The notes: generated from the letters alone by a model not told the origin. Shown: positions 1 through 7,802, counted from the stretch's first letter. The stretch is DNA of 28,523 bases from GCA-2732805 sp964516605 (GCA_964516605.1 CAZFAA010000014.1:1-28523); one strand, 5' to 3'. Made by a program: numbers and translations.

Positions 1-162
1 ATTCGCGCTATCTACCAAGCCTTATTTGAAAAACTAGGTGATGAACACCGCGTGCAACATCTGATGATGGACGTGATGGCTGGTATTATCTGGGATGCGC
101 AGCAGCAGCACTGTTTGCCCGATGAAGTAAAGTATGTTGAGCAGTTGAAAAAATTAATTTAG
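1..162 (+). CDS. DUF1841 family protein, C-terminal part (5' end outside window)
   Basis: The frame is open from the first base and gives 53 codons before TAG. The end of the protein carries a helical pattern (IYQALFEKLG, then HLMMDVMAGIIWDAQ, then LPDEVKYVEQLKKL) that I recognise as the C-terminal third of DUF1841, a family of about 140 residues with no known function. The assignment rests on remembered family pattern and on its position beside nth, where such genes often lie in gammaproteobacteria. It converges on nth with about 100 bases between the two stops. The N-terminus, start codon and promoter are outside the window. Confidence 0.7.
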   Translation: MRAIYQALFEKLGDEHRVQHLMMDVMAGIIWDAQQQHCLPDEVKYVEQLKKLI

Positions 163-266
163 CGCTGTATGAAATTTCACTCTACCCATTCGACTTCAAG
201 ATAGGAATAGCATGAAGTGGTATAAAAGCAGGATGTTGCATGGCGGAAAGATCATCATGTGGCGTG

Positions 267-908
267 CTACGATGAACTGCCCGTTTTTTGTTTGTATTCA
301 CATAAATCCTGAATCAAACAATCGCAGCATTTTGGATGACGGGCCGTGCACGTATACCGTCCGTGCAGGATAAGCCAATGGTGTGCATTAAGTCGGTAGG
401 GTTTAGGAATGTATTTGACGAGCTTTTTCTCGACTTCAAGTGGTGTTTTTCCAGGCGCTATTTTAGTACGGTTGGCTACACGAAATAAATGCGTGTCAAC
501 TGCAATCGTTTCTTCGCCAAAGGCTGTATTGAGAATCACATTCGCTGTTTTGCGTCCTACGCCGGGTAATGCTTGCAGTGCTTCACGGTTGCGCGGTACT
601 TGCGAGTGATGCTGATCGATTAAAATTTTGCAGGTTTGGATAATATTTTTGGCTTTGCTATTATACAGACCGATTGTTTTGATGTAGGACTTGAGGGCTG
701 CTTCACCTAACTTGTAAATTGCTTCAGGTGTGTTGGCTTTGGCAAATAAAGAAATTGTTGCTTTATTCACGCTAATGTCTGTTGCTTGCGCGGACAGAAT
801 AACGCTGATTAAAAGCTCAAAAACAGAGTGGTATACTAATTCTGTAGTGGGTTTTGGGTTAGCTTCTTCAAAGCGTTTAAATATTTCAGCTCTTTTTTCG
901 TTATTCAT
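267..908 (-). CDS. nth: Endonuclease III (DNA glycosylase/AP lyase)
   Basis: Base-excision repair enzyme that removes oxidised pyrimidines and cleaves the strand at the resulting abasic site. The 213-residue length matches the family. Visible features: the helix-hairpin-helix LPGVGRKTA (114-122) with catalytic Lys120, catalytic Asp138 in VDTHLFRV, and the C-terminal [4Fe-4S] ligands Cys187, Cys194, Cys197 and Cys203 with the classic C-X6-C-X2-C-X5-C spacing. All these positions equal the E. coli numbering, so the start at 908 is well supported. The gene begins 8 bases after the stop of the RnfB-type ferredoxin, so it is probably the last gene of the metG unit. Pairing of nth with a ferredoxin of the RnfB type is seen in other proteobacteria. 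Confidence 0.96.
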   Translation of the reverse strand: MNNEKRAEIFKRFEEANPKPTTELVYHSVFELLISVILSAQATDISVNKATISLFAKANTPEAIYKLGEAALKSYIKTIGLYNSKAKNIIQTCKILIDQHHSQVPRNREALQALPGVGRKTANVILNTAFGEETIAVDTHLFRVANRTKIAPGKTPLEVEKKLVKYIPKPYRLNAHHWLILHGRYTCTARHPKCCDCLIQDLCEYKQKTGSSS

Positions 909-916
909 AGTGTATG

Positions 917-1333
917 TTATTTTTTAGAACGTTCAATTATTTCGTTTATATATTGTTGGCGTGCTGCAACAGGATCCGCAGCGTCTTTTAAGATTATTTT
1001 ATCGTATTCTTCTTGCAACTTTTTTTTATCCTCCAGGGTGCGTTGGTTGTGCGCATCAAAACGCTTCAGCCATTGTGTATTCAATTCAATTTTTTGTTCA
1101 GATGAGCGTTGTGCTAGAGGGCGCATATCAATGCAATCGACAGGGCACGCTGGCACGCAAGCGCCACAACCGGTACACACATCGGTGATGACAGTATGCA
1201 TGAGTTTAGCCGCACCCATGATTGCATCGGTTGGGCAATCTGGAATGCATTTGGTGCAGCCAATGCATTCGTCCTCACGAATATACGCCACGGTAGGTGG
1301 CGCATTGATATCCCACGGTGGTTGCGTGCTCAT
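917..1333 (-). CDS. rnfB: RnfB-type 2x[4Fe-4S] ferredoxin, soluble form
   Basis: Small electron carrier of 138 residues. Two clusters are visible: CIGCTKCIPDCP (Cys23, 26, 29, 33) and CTGCGACVPACP (Cys53, 56, 59, 63). They are joined by the GAAKLMHTVIT segment typical of the RnfB/RsxB ferredoxin domain. The N-terminal membrane anchor and the extra Fe-S segment of full RnfB are absent, and no other rnf gene is nearby, so it is probably a soluble relative rather than a subunit of the Rnf pump. A charged helical tail follows (80-138). The reading frame is open further upstream, but the ATG at 1331-1333 overlaps the metG stop as ATGA, and the upstream extension simply reads antisense-phase metG DNA, so this start is preferred. 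The electron acceptor is unknown; neighbouring Fe-S enzyme Nth makes a cluster-related role conceivable. Confidence 0.85.
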   Translation of the reverse strand: MSTQPPWDINAPPTVAYIREDECIGCTKCIPDCPTDAIMGAAKLMHTVITDVCTGCGACVPACPVDCIDMRPLAQRSSEQKIELNTQWLKRFDAHNQRTLEDKKKLQEEYDKIILKDAADPVAARQQYINEIIERSKK

Positions 1334-2967
1334 GTTAAGCGCTCGATTTGTTCGACCGTGATGCGTTGCAACAATGGATGAAAAGGATTGATCGCTGTGC
1401 CAAGTAAGGGTGTGTTGCGATCGGACCACATCATCGGATCGATATTGAAAAATGTTTCGACTGAGGCGGCAATGATCGGTAAAATCGGTTTTAAATAGAT
1501 AGACAGCACGTAAAATAAATTTAAACCCTGCGTGCAAATCCGTTGTACGTCATCTTGTAATGATTCCTCTTTGGCCATAGACCACGGTTTATGCTGATCA
1601 ATATAGTGATTGGCTTTATCGGTCAATGCCATGATGCGTCTTGTGGCGCGCGCAAAATTTAAGTGCTCGTAGTCATCAGCAATGGCATCACCTTCGTTTA
1701 CAAATTCAGCATACAAAGCCTCATCTGCGAGGGTTGATGCTAAGGTGCCATTAAATTTTTTGCTGATAAAGCCTGCTGTACGGCTAGCTAAATTGACATA
1801 TTTACCCACCAAATCAGAATTCACGCGCTGCATGAAATCCGTTAAATTCAGGTCAATGTCTTCAATTTTCGCAGTGAGTTTGGCGGCAAAATAATAACGC
1901 AAGCATTCTGGATTTAAGTGCTCGGCATACTGTTTAGCCGTAATAAAGGTGCCGCGCGATTTTGACATTTTCTCGCCATTAATGGTTAAGTAGCCGTGCA
2001 CAAAAATATTGGTAGGTAAGCGAAATCCAGCGCCCTCTAACATAGCTGGCCAAAACAGCGCATGAAAATACATGATGTCTTTGCCGATAAAGTGATACAG
2101 ATCAGCTTCGCTGTCTTTCGCCCAATACGCATCAAATGCTGCGGGATCGCCTTGCATTAAATTTTGAAAACTGGCCATGTAACCAACCGGCGCATCGAGC
2201 CACACGTAAAAATATTTATCGTCTGTTCCGGGAATTTTAAAGCCAAAATAAGGCGCATCGCGGGAAATATCCCATGGGCGTAATCCATCTTTAAACCATT
2301 CGTTGAGTTTATTGACTACATGTGGTTGTAACTTAGTAGAGGGTCCAAACCATGCTCTGAGCATACCAGTGAACTTTTCGAGGTGGAAAAAATAATGCTC
2401 CGATTCTTTTTGCACGGGTGTCGCACCGCTGATTGCTGAGCGCGGATCGATTAAATCCATCGGGCCATACGTTGCGCCACACACTTCGCAGTTATCACCA
2501 TACTGATTTTCAGCGTTGCATTTCGGGCAAGTGCCTTTGATAAAACGATCCGCTAGAAAAATCTGTTTCTCAGGATCAAAACTTTGTGTGATAGTTTCCG
2601 TGCTGATATAGTCACGCTCTTTAAGGCGATTGTAAATCAGGCTCGAGAGTTCTTGGTTTTCAGGCGAATGGGTTGTGTAAAAGTTATCGAATTCAATCGA
2701 GAATTGAGCATAATCCTGCATGTGATCACGACGCACGTATTCGACCAGCGCTTCGGGCGTGGTGCCTTGTTTTTCAGCTTCGAGCATGATTGCTGTACCA
2801 TGCGCATCGCTACCGCATATAAAGATACATTCATTCTCCATCATTTTCTGAAAACGTGACCAGATATCCGCTTGAATTGCTTCTACTAAATGACCAAGAT
2901 GAATAACACCGTTTGCATACGGTAGGGCTATGGTCATAAGAATGCGGCGTTTTTTTGTGGTGTTCAT
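1330..2967 (-). CDS. metG: Methionine--tRNA ligase, short form
   Basis: Class I aminoacyl-tRNA synthetase that charges tRNA-Met in the cytosol. Visible: the HIGH-type motif HLGH (23-26), the zinc knuckle Cys147, Cys150, Cys160 and Cys163 in the connective peptide, the KMSKS loop (333-337) and the helical anticodon-binding domain to about 535. At 545 residues it lacks the C-terminal EMAP-II-like tRNA-binding/dimerisation domain found in the 677-residue E. coli enzyme. The ORF ends cleanly in an ATGA overlap with the next gene, so this looks like a natural short form, probably monomeric, rather than a truncation. It follows the DUF4143 ATPase gene by 32 bases on the same strand and may be read through from that gene's promoter. 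Confidence 0.97.
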   Translation of the reverse strand: MNTTKKRRILMTIALPYANGVIHLGHLVEAIQADIWSRFQKMMENECIFICGSDAHGTAIMLEAEKQGTTPEALVEYVRRDHMQDYAQFSIEFDNFYTTHSPENQELSSLIYNRLKERDYISTETITQSFDPEKQIFLADRFIKGTCPKCNAENQYGDNCEVCGATYGPMDLIDPRSAISGATPVQKESEHYFFHLEKFTGMLRAWFGPSTKLQPHVVNKLNEWFKDGLRPWDISRDAPYFGFKIPGTDDKYFYVWLDAPVGYMASFQNLMQGDPAAFDAYWAKDSEADLYHFIGKDIMYFHALFWPAMLEGAGFRLPTNIFVHGYLTINGEKMSKSRGTFITAKQYAEHLNPECLRYYFAAKLTAKIEDIDLNLTDFMQRVNSDLVGKYVNLASRTAGFISKKFNGTLASTLADEALYAEFVNEGDAIADDYEHLNFARATRRIMALTDKANHYIDQHKPWSMAKEESLQDDVQRICTQGLNLFYVLSIYLKPILPIIAASVETFFNIDPMMWSDRNTPLLGTAINPFHPLLQRITVEQIERLT

Positions 2968-2999
2968 TGTAGTGTTCCTTGATTAAAGAGTGTTGATTG

Positions 3000-4232
3000 C
3001 TATAACCAACCGACAGGGAGTTGAAATATTTTCGGGGTGAGCCATTCTGCTTCGTCAGCTTGATTAATTAATAATGCAAATTCACAGTTATGATGCTCGG
3101 CAAATTGTGATAATGTTTTTAATTTGCGAAATTCTACTTTACTGCCATATTTAATTTCGATTGGTATGAGTCCAAAAGGACCGTAAATAATGAAATCAAC
3201 TTCAGCGCCATTGCGAGTTCTATAGTAGTAAGGGTTCCAATTGACGACATGTGTCGCTTGCAATCCTTTCATCAGTTCTTCAATTACAAATCCTTCAAAA
3301 GAGTGTCCCACGATAGGATCTGCATATAATGAGTCTAAGGAGGGTATTTTTAATAAATAATGTAACAGCCCAGTATCTTGCATATGTCCTTTAGGCATTT
3401 TCACAATCGATTTTGTAATGTTATTTTCATAACTTAATAGTTGTCGCCACAAAAAGGTGCCTTCAGCAATGGTCAGGTATTCACGAATGCTTTTTTCGCT
3501 GACTTCCAGTGAGCGCGCGAGTTCAGATTTATTAATAATAGTACCGGAAATTTTACTCAAAATTTTTATAAAATTCTGATAGGCAATTTTATTGAGTCGT
3601 GGAAAGAGCTTAGCAATATCTCGGTTGATATAAGTATTGGAATAATTTTCCATCCACTGTGAATAAAATAAATCAGAATTTCCCAATAAAGGTTCTGGAT
3701 ACCCACCTTTAAGCCATGCGTGATGAACCTGTTGTTGTGTTATGGGGGGAGCTCCCATGGGTAAATCATTTTTAGAAAATTCATTGTTGAATATTTTATA
3801 AAATGGGCTGAGGGGCTGCTGTGAAATTTCATTCGCCTTGAGAGTGCCAAGTTCTACTACTGCGATGCGACCAGCTAATGTCTCCGAAATGTGTTTCACT
3901 AAATCAGGGCTGCTGGAACCTGTAAGAATAAATCGTCCTTTGCACGATCTATCCGCATCAATAACACCCCGCAAAATATTAAATAAAATAGGTAGGTTTT
4001 GCGCCTCATCGATGATGAGTCCATTTGGATAGCGTTTGAAAAAAAACTCGGGCTCATTGACGATTACGTCATAGTCTGAGGGTTTCTCAAGATCAACATA
4101 ATGCCAGTCTGGTCGTAATTGCTTTGCTAAAGTGGTTTTACCAACCTGGCGGGCACCAAGAATGGTAACTGCTGGAAAGTTAAGCAGTAATTGCTCAATT
4201 TTAGAGGTAATATTGCGTTTTAAACCATACAT
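3000..4232 (-). CDS. AAA-type ATPase with C-terminal DUF4143 domain
   Basis: The 410-residue protein has an N-terminal P-loop ATPase core: Walker A GARQVGKTT (26-34), Walker B LIIDEAQ (72-78) and a sensor-like LTGSSSPD (about 103-110). These are followed by a winged-helix-like middle and the DUF4143 region. Near the C-terminus GAEVDFIIYG and IPIEIKYG give the acidic and E-x-K pattern of the PD-(D/E)XK nuclease fold. Proteins of this family are widespread and patchily distributed in bacteria and archaea; their biological role is not established, and nuclease activity here is only inferred. It has its own likely promoter (4260-4288). Its location is notable: metG and mrp are normally direct divergent neighbours, so this gene looks inserted between them, which suggests horizontal acquisition. 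Confidence 0.88.
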   Translation of the reverse strand: MYGLKRNITSKIEQLLLNFPAVTILGARQVGKTTLAKQLRPDWHYVDLEKPSDYDVIVNEPEFFFKRYPNGLIIDEAQNLPILFNILRGVIDADRSCKGRFILTGSSSPDLVKHISETLAGRIAVVELGTLKANEISQQPLSPFYKIFNNEFSKNDLPMGAPPITQQQVHHAWLKGGYPEPLLGNSDLFYSQWMENYSNTYINRDIAKLFPRLNKIAYQNFIKILSKISGTIINKSELARSLEVSEKSIREYLTIAEGTFLWRQLLSYENNITKSIVKMPKGHMQDTGLLHYLLKIPSLDSLYADPIVGHSFEGFVIEELMKGLQATHVVNWNPYYYRTRNGAEVDFIIYGPFGLIPIEIKYGSKVEFRKLKTLSQFAEHHNCEFALLINQADEAEWLTPKIFQLPVGWL

Positions 4233-4259
4233 AATCGTACCCTGTGCCCGTGTTTTACT

Positions 4260-4288
4260 GGTATATCAAGTTTTTTACAAGAGATCAA
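4260..4288 (-). promoter_or_regulatory. Probable promoter of the DUF4143 ATPase gene
   Basis: On the minus strand, TTGATC (4288-4283) and TATACC (4265-4260) are separated by exactly 17 bases. The predicted start lies about 20 bases upstream of the ATG at 4232. The match to sigma-70 consensus is 5/6 at -35 and 4/6 at -10. It may also supply metG. Confidence 0.5.
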
Positions 4289-4292
4289 GTTT
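4265..4292. repeat. Pair of 9-bp direct repeats ATCAAGTTT between ATPase gene and apbC
   Basis: ATCAAGTTT occurs at 4265-4273 and again at 4284-4292, 19 bp start to start, or nearly two helical turns. One copy touches the -10 and the other the -35 of the minus-strand promoter. Such placement would fit a repressor-binding pair, but nine-base repeats in AT-rich spacer DNA can also occur by chance. Confidence 0.35.
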
Positions 4293-4325
4293 CATTCTCA
4301 TTTACTTAAGGATAGGGTATATTGC

Positions 4326-5408
4326 GTGACTATGTTTGAAGAGCGCACGATACGTAAAAAATTAGCTCGTTGTACGATTCCTTATTTGAATCAGGATATC
4401 ATTACGGCTGAGGCTATCTCGAACCTGCAAGTAAATGGTCGTAACGTACGGCTTGAGTTGGTACTGCACTTTCCGATGCTGCCTTTCGCACAGGCCGCTT
4501 TCATTGAGGTCATTCAGGCCGCGTTAAGTGATTTTCAGGTGGAGGTCACACTCAAAACACGCATACGGATTCAACTCTGTCAGCCGAATATTCAATTATT
4601 ATCTGGCGTTAAAAATATCATTGCGATTTCATCGGGTAAAGGTGGTGTTGGTAAATCCACGACTGCAGTGAATGTGGCGTTGGCCTTGCAGCAGGCGGGT
4701 GCGCGCGTGGGTTTGTTGGATGCGGATATTTACGGCCCCAATCAGCCACATATGCTCGGTATTCAGTGTGAGCCTGAGGTGATTGATGAAAAAATAATGG
4801 TGCCTATAGAACGTTTTGGTCTGCAAACCATTTCATTTGGTAATTTAATCAGTGCGGATACCCCTGCTGTATGGCGTGGCCCGATGGTGACAAAAGCGTT
4901 GCAACAACTTGTTTATCAAACGCGCTGGACTCAATTAGATTACTTGATTATCGATATGCCACCGGGTACGGGCGATATTCAATTAACGCTCGCCAAGCAA
5001 GTGCCTGTGAGTGGTGCTGTGGTGGTCACGACGCCGCAGGATATTGCGTTGATCGATGCACGCAAGGGCCTGGAAATGTTTCGTAAGGCGGGCGTGAATT
5101 TGATTGGTATTATCGAGAATATGAGCGGTTTTCAATGCCCCCATTGTGGGGAAAATACGCCACTCTTTGGTGAGGTGGGCGGCGAATCGTTGTCAGCTGC
5201 AACGGCTGTGCCATTACTAGGCAAGGTACCGTTGGTACTGGATATTCGACAAGATGTCGATCAAGGTGTACCGACTGTGGTGGCGCGGCCCGAGAGTGAG
5301 CTTGCAAAATGCTATCAACATATTGCTATGGCCGTTGCGGCAACGTTATCATTGAAACCCGTTGTGCAAGAACTAGGACGAAAAGGAGTGATCACACATG
5401 TCGATTAA
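4326..5408 (+). CDS. apbC: Mrp/ApbC/NBP35-family Fe-S cluster carrier ATPase
   Basis: Cytosolic P-loop protein that binds and delivers [4Fe-4S] clusters to apoproteins. The 360-residue protein has an N-terminal MIP18-like segment (about 10-85). This is followed by the deviant Walker A GKGGVGKST (104-112), the LDADIYGPNQPHM signature (131-143), the Walker B-like YLIIDMPPGTGD (206-217) and the cluster-binding CPHC (Cys271, Cys274). The start is taken as GTG at 4326, about 13 bases after AAGGA; an ATG two codons later (4332) is an alternative. It overlaps dcd by 11 bases, so the two are co-transcribed. Neighbouring mrp and metG in opposite directions is the arrangement known from E. coli. Confidence 0.95.
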   Translation: MTMFEERTIRKKLARCTIPYLNQDIITAEAISNLQVNGRNVRLELVLHFPMLPFAQAAFIEVIQAALSDFQVEVTLKTRIRIQLCQPNIQLLSGVKNIIAISSGKGGVGKSTTAVNVALALQQAGARVGLLDADIYGPNQPHMLGIQCEPEVIDEKIMVPIERFGLQTISFGNLISADTPAVWRGPMVTKALQQLVYQTRWTQLDYLIIDMPPGTGDIQLTLAKQVPVSGAVVVTTPQDIALIDARKGLEMFRKAGVNLIGIIENMSGFQCPHCGENTPLFGEVGGESLSAATAVPLLGKVPLVLDIRQDVDQGVPTVVARPESELAKCYQHIAMAVAATLSLKPVVQELGRKGVITHVD

Positions 5409-5964
5409 AGCAGATCGTTGGATTCGCCGTATGGCTTGCGAAAAAGCAATGATTGAGCCTTTTTGTGCGCAGCAAGTGCGTTTTTCAGAAGGGCAGAAAA
5501 TTATTTCCTATGGTACATCGAGTTATGGATATGACGTACGTTGCGCTGATGAATTTAAAGTATTTACGAATATCAATTCATCGATTGTTGATCCTAAACA
5601 ATTTGACCCCAAAAGCTTTATCGATATAAAAGCTGATGTGTGTATTATCCCACCCAATTCGTTTGCGCTCGCACGCACGATTGAATACTTTAAAATCCCA
5701 CGTAATATTTTGACGATTTGCCTTGGTAAATCAACCTATGCACGCTGCGGTATTATCGTCAATGTCACACCGCTTGAACCGGAGTGGGAGGGGCATGTGA
5801 CGCTTGAATTTTCAAATACCACTAATTTACCTGCAAAAATTTATGCTGGTGAAGGAGTGGCGCAAATGTTGTTTTTAGAATCCGACGAAGTATGTGAAAC
5901 CTCATATGCCGATCGCAACGGTAAGTATCAAGGACAGCGTGGCGTGACGTTGCCGATAGCGTGA
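5398..5964 (+). CDS. dcd: dCTP deaminase
   Basis: Converts dCTP to dUTP, the main source of dUMP for thymidylate synthesis in gammaproteobacteria. The 188-residue length fits the trimeric family. Motifs: SSYGYDVRCADEF (41-53), KSTYAR (111-116, the phosphate-binding Ser112 and Arg116), and TPLEPEWEGHVTLEF, ending near residue 138, with the probable catalytic Glu137. The C-terminal YQGQRGVTLP is the lid segment of the family. AAGGAG at 5383-5388 lies 9 bases before the ATG, inside the end of apbC, so translation is probably coupled. An apbC-dcd pair is common in gammaproteobacteria. Confidence 0.96.
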   Translation: MSIKADRWIRRMACEKAMIEPFCAQQVRFSEGQKIISYGTSSYGYDVRCADEFKVFTNINSSIVDPKQFDPKSFIDIKADVCIIPPNSFALARTIEYFKIPRNILTICLGKSTYARCGIIVNVTPLEPEWEGHVTLEFSNTTNLPAKIYAGEGVAQMLFLESDEVCETSYADRNGKYQGQRGVTLPIA

Positions 5965-5979
5965 TGCGTTCAGCAGCAG

Positions 5980-6009
5980 TTGACAGGCTTTTTAAGCCGA
6001 CACTATAAT
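5980..6009 (+). promoter_or_regulatory. Strong sigma-70 promoter of metNIQ
   Basis: TTGACA (5980-5985) and TATAAT (6004-6009) are both perfect consensus hexamers with an 18-base spacer. Transcription should start near 6016, about six bases before the first stem of the riboswitch-like leader. The spacer holds a small inverted repeat, GGCTT/AAGCC (5986-5998). Full consensus suggests that control happens after initiation, in the leader. Confidence 0.85.
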
Positions 6010-6021
6010 GACCCTCACTTT

Positions 6022-6114
6022 GCGCCGATTTGACGATCAGATTGCGGGCGCTTGTGTCCGGATGCTTCATTACCTTGTGAGCTATTCGGACCAAAAATAC
6101 AGCTAAAGCGGGAT
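6022..6114 (+). promoter_or_regulatory. SAM-II (SAM_alpha)-like riboswitch in the metN leader, with inserted hairpin
   Basis: Stem P1 is GCGCC (6022-6026) with GGCGC (6047-6051). Its loop starts GATTTGAC (6027-6034) and ends ATTGC (6041-6045), matching remembered SAM-II loop motifs (GAUUURRC and YUUGC). The conserved tail GCTAAAG lies at 6102-6108: TTGC with GCTA allows the pseudoknot, including the U-U opposition that frames the SAM site. Between P1 and the tail is an extra hairpin: GTCCGGAT (6056-6063) with ATTCGGAC (6084-6091) and GCT with AGC, about 11 bp. The tail runs into GCGGGA (6108-6113), the probable ribosome-binding site of metN, so SAM binding should block translation. The fold is hand-drawn, not computed. 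Confidence 0.75.
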
Positions 6115-6118
6115 AGCA

Positions 6119-7153
6119 ATGATTCAACTCCACAATATTAGCAAAACATTTCATACGCACTCCGGCGTTATTCATGCGCTACGCGATATTCAGCTTAATG
6201 TAGCCTCTGGTGAGATCTGTGGTGTTATTGGTCGCAGTGGCGCTGGTAAGTCCACGCTCATTCGGTGTGTGAATCTACTTGAACGACCGACAGCAGGTTC
6301 GGTGACGGTTGATGGTCAGAATTTATTAACGTTAAATCATAAACAGTTGCGGGGTGCGCGCCATCAAATTGGCATGGTATTTCAGCATTTTAATTTACTC
6401 ACCTCGCGCAGTGTGTACCGCAATATTGCATTTCAATTGGAATTACTGGGTAAAACCAAGCGCGAAATTCAAGTAGTGGTTGAGCCGTTGTTGGAGTTGG
6501 TGGGCTTATCTGCACAGCGCGATCGCTATCCCAATCAATTAAGTGGTGGGCAAAAACAACGTGTTGCCATTGCGCGTGCCTTAGCGACACAGCCCAAAGT
6601 GCTACTGTGTGATGAAATGACATCTGCTTTGGATCCTGAAACAACACGTTCGATTTTGGATTTAGTTAAAAAGATTAATCGTGAATTTAAGCTCACGATT
6701 TTATTGATTACGCATGAAATGCCTGTTGTGAAAGCGATATCGGATCAGGTGGCGGTGATTGATGGTGGTCAGATTGTTGAAAACAGTTCTGTGATGCAGT
6801 TGTTTCAGAATCCACAAAGTGAGGTGGCCAAGCAATTTGTGCAGAGTGATTTGCATGAGCACATTCCAGAAGAATTGCGCCAACAACTGCAGGCAAATCC
6901 TTTTGAGGGCGGTAAAATGTTGGTGCAAATCGCCTTTCTGGGTAAAATGGCAACGCAGCATGTGATTGAAGATCTGGTTCGCAGCAGTCCTGTGCACATC
7001 AGCATTATACAGGCTAATTTGGAATTTTTACGCAATGAAACCATTGGTGTGATGACCGTTGCGTTAGAGGGGCGGCACAGTGATTACGATCAAGCGCTGG
7101 CTTATTTAAAGAATGTAGGTGTTGGTGTTGAGGTGCTGGGTTATGTCGCCTGA
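6119..7153 (+). CDS. metN: Methionine ABC transporter ATP-binding protein
   Basis: Cytoplasmic ATPase of the MetNIQ high-affinity methionine importer. The 344 residues contain Walker A GRSGAGKST (38-46), the Q-loop Gln89, the signature LSGGQKQR (141-148) and Walker B VLLCDE (161-166). A C-terminal NIL domain (about 265-344) in this family binds methionine and gives feedback inhibition of transport. The ribosome-binding site GCGGGA is weak and lies inside the riboswitch-like leader, which fits control of translation by SAM. The gene overlaps metI by 11 bases. The order metN-metI-metQ is the standard one. Confidence 0.96.
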   Translation: MIQLHNISKTFHTHSGVIHALRDIQLNVASGEICGVIGRSGAGKSTLIRCVNLLERPTAGSVTVDGQNLLTLNHKQLRGARHQIGMVFQHFNLLTSRSVYRNIAFQLELLGKTKREIQVVVEPLLELVGLSAQRDRYPNQLSGGQKQRVAIARALATQPKVLLCDEMTSALDPETTRSILDLVKKINREFKLTILLITHEMPVVKAISDQVAVIDGGQIVENSSVMQLFQNPQSEVAKQFVQSDLHEHIPEELRQQLQANPFEGGKMLVQIAFLGKMATQHVIEDLVRSSPVHISIIQANLEFLRNETIGVMTVALEGRHSDYDQALAYLKNVGVGVEVLGYVA

Positions 7154-7802
7154 AATGTGGATGGAATTGGCTTTTGCAACCGGGCAGACGCTGGCGATGG
7201 TTTTGTTAGCGGGGCTGTTTGCTGTGGCACTGGGCTTGCCGCTGGGTGTGTTGCTGGTTATTACGCGTGATCGCTTTTTTTTACAGCGGATTATATTGCA
7301 TCGCAGTATTGCGTTTGTCGTGAATTGTGTGCGTTCAGTGCCCTTTATTATTTTGTTGGTTGCCATCACGCCGGTGACGCGTTTTATTGTTGGTACATCT
7401 ATTGGTACGGCAGCTGCGATGGTGCCATTGGCTTTATCAGCTATTCCTTTTTATGCGCGTATTGTTGAGTCGAGTTTAAAAGAAGTTCCAGATGGTTTAA
7501 AAGAAGCAGCGGTGGCGATGGGTGCTTCATCTTGGCAAATTATTTATAAAGTATTATTACCCGAATCGTATGCGTCCTTAATTCGTGGCGCGACACTGAC
7601 TGTGATCACCTTGATTGGTTACTCAGCGATGGCTGGTGCAATTGGTGGCGGTGGGCTCGGTGATTTAGCGATTCGTTATGGTTACCAGCGCTTTGAGGTG
7701 AGTGTCATGATTTGGACTGTCGTTGTGTTGATTGTGATGGTACAGTTAGCCCAGTGGGCGGGCGATAGTTTGGCCCGCAAATCGGAGAAAAAATATGCTT
7801 AA
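7143..7802 (+). CDS. metI: Methionine ABC transporter permease
   Basis: Inner-membrane permease of MetNIQ. The ATG at 7143 is chosen because GAGGTG (7130-7135) lies 7 bases before it and it gives 219 residues, close to the 217 of E. coli MetI; a longer reading from 7119 has no such support. Hydrophobic segments lie at about 12-40, 55-78, 88-104, 145-165 and 185-205. The EAA loop EAAVAMGAS (121-129), which docks on the ATPase, is intact and is followed by the permease-typical VLLPES. It overlaps metN by 11 bases and metQ by 8, so the three are a tightly coupled operon. Confidence 0.95.
   Translation: MSPEMWMELAFATGQTLAMVLLAGLFAVALGLPLGVLLVITRDRFFLQRIILHRSIAFVVNCVRSVPFIILLVAITPVTRFIVGTSIGTAAAMVPLALSAIPFYARIVESSLKEVPDGLKEAAVAMGASSWQIIYKVLLPESYASLIRGATLTVITLIGYSAMAGAIGGGGLGDLAIRYGYQRFEVSVMIWTVVVLIVMVQLAQWAGDSLARKSEKKYA

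Noticed and set aside
1038..1361. 107-codon plus-strand frame opposite metG and the ferredoxin
   Set aside because: Antisense shadow of two well-identified genes; its residues mirror the ferredoxin's Cys-rich codons.
1334..1537. N-terminal extension of the RnfB-type ferredoxin
   Set aside because: The extension overlaps metG coding sequence in another frame and has no family resemblance; the ATGA-coupled start at 1333 fits the family.
5986..5998. GGCTT-TTT-AAGCC as a dcd terminator
   Set aside because: The stem is only 5 bp with no T-tract after it, and it lies in the spacer of the metNIQ promoter.
5822..6175. 117-codon minus-strand frame over the dcd end and metN leader
   Set aside because: It crosses the metNIQ promoter and riboswitch-like leader, has no homology and has no start signal.
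6701..6997. 98-codon minus-strand frame inside metN
   Set aside because: Antisense shadow of the highly conserved metN coding sequence.
7119..7142. Earlier start for metI
   Set aside because: It would lengthen the overlap with metN and lacks a ribosome-binding site; ATG 7143 has GAGGTG at good spacing and gives the usual MetI length.
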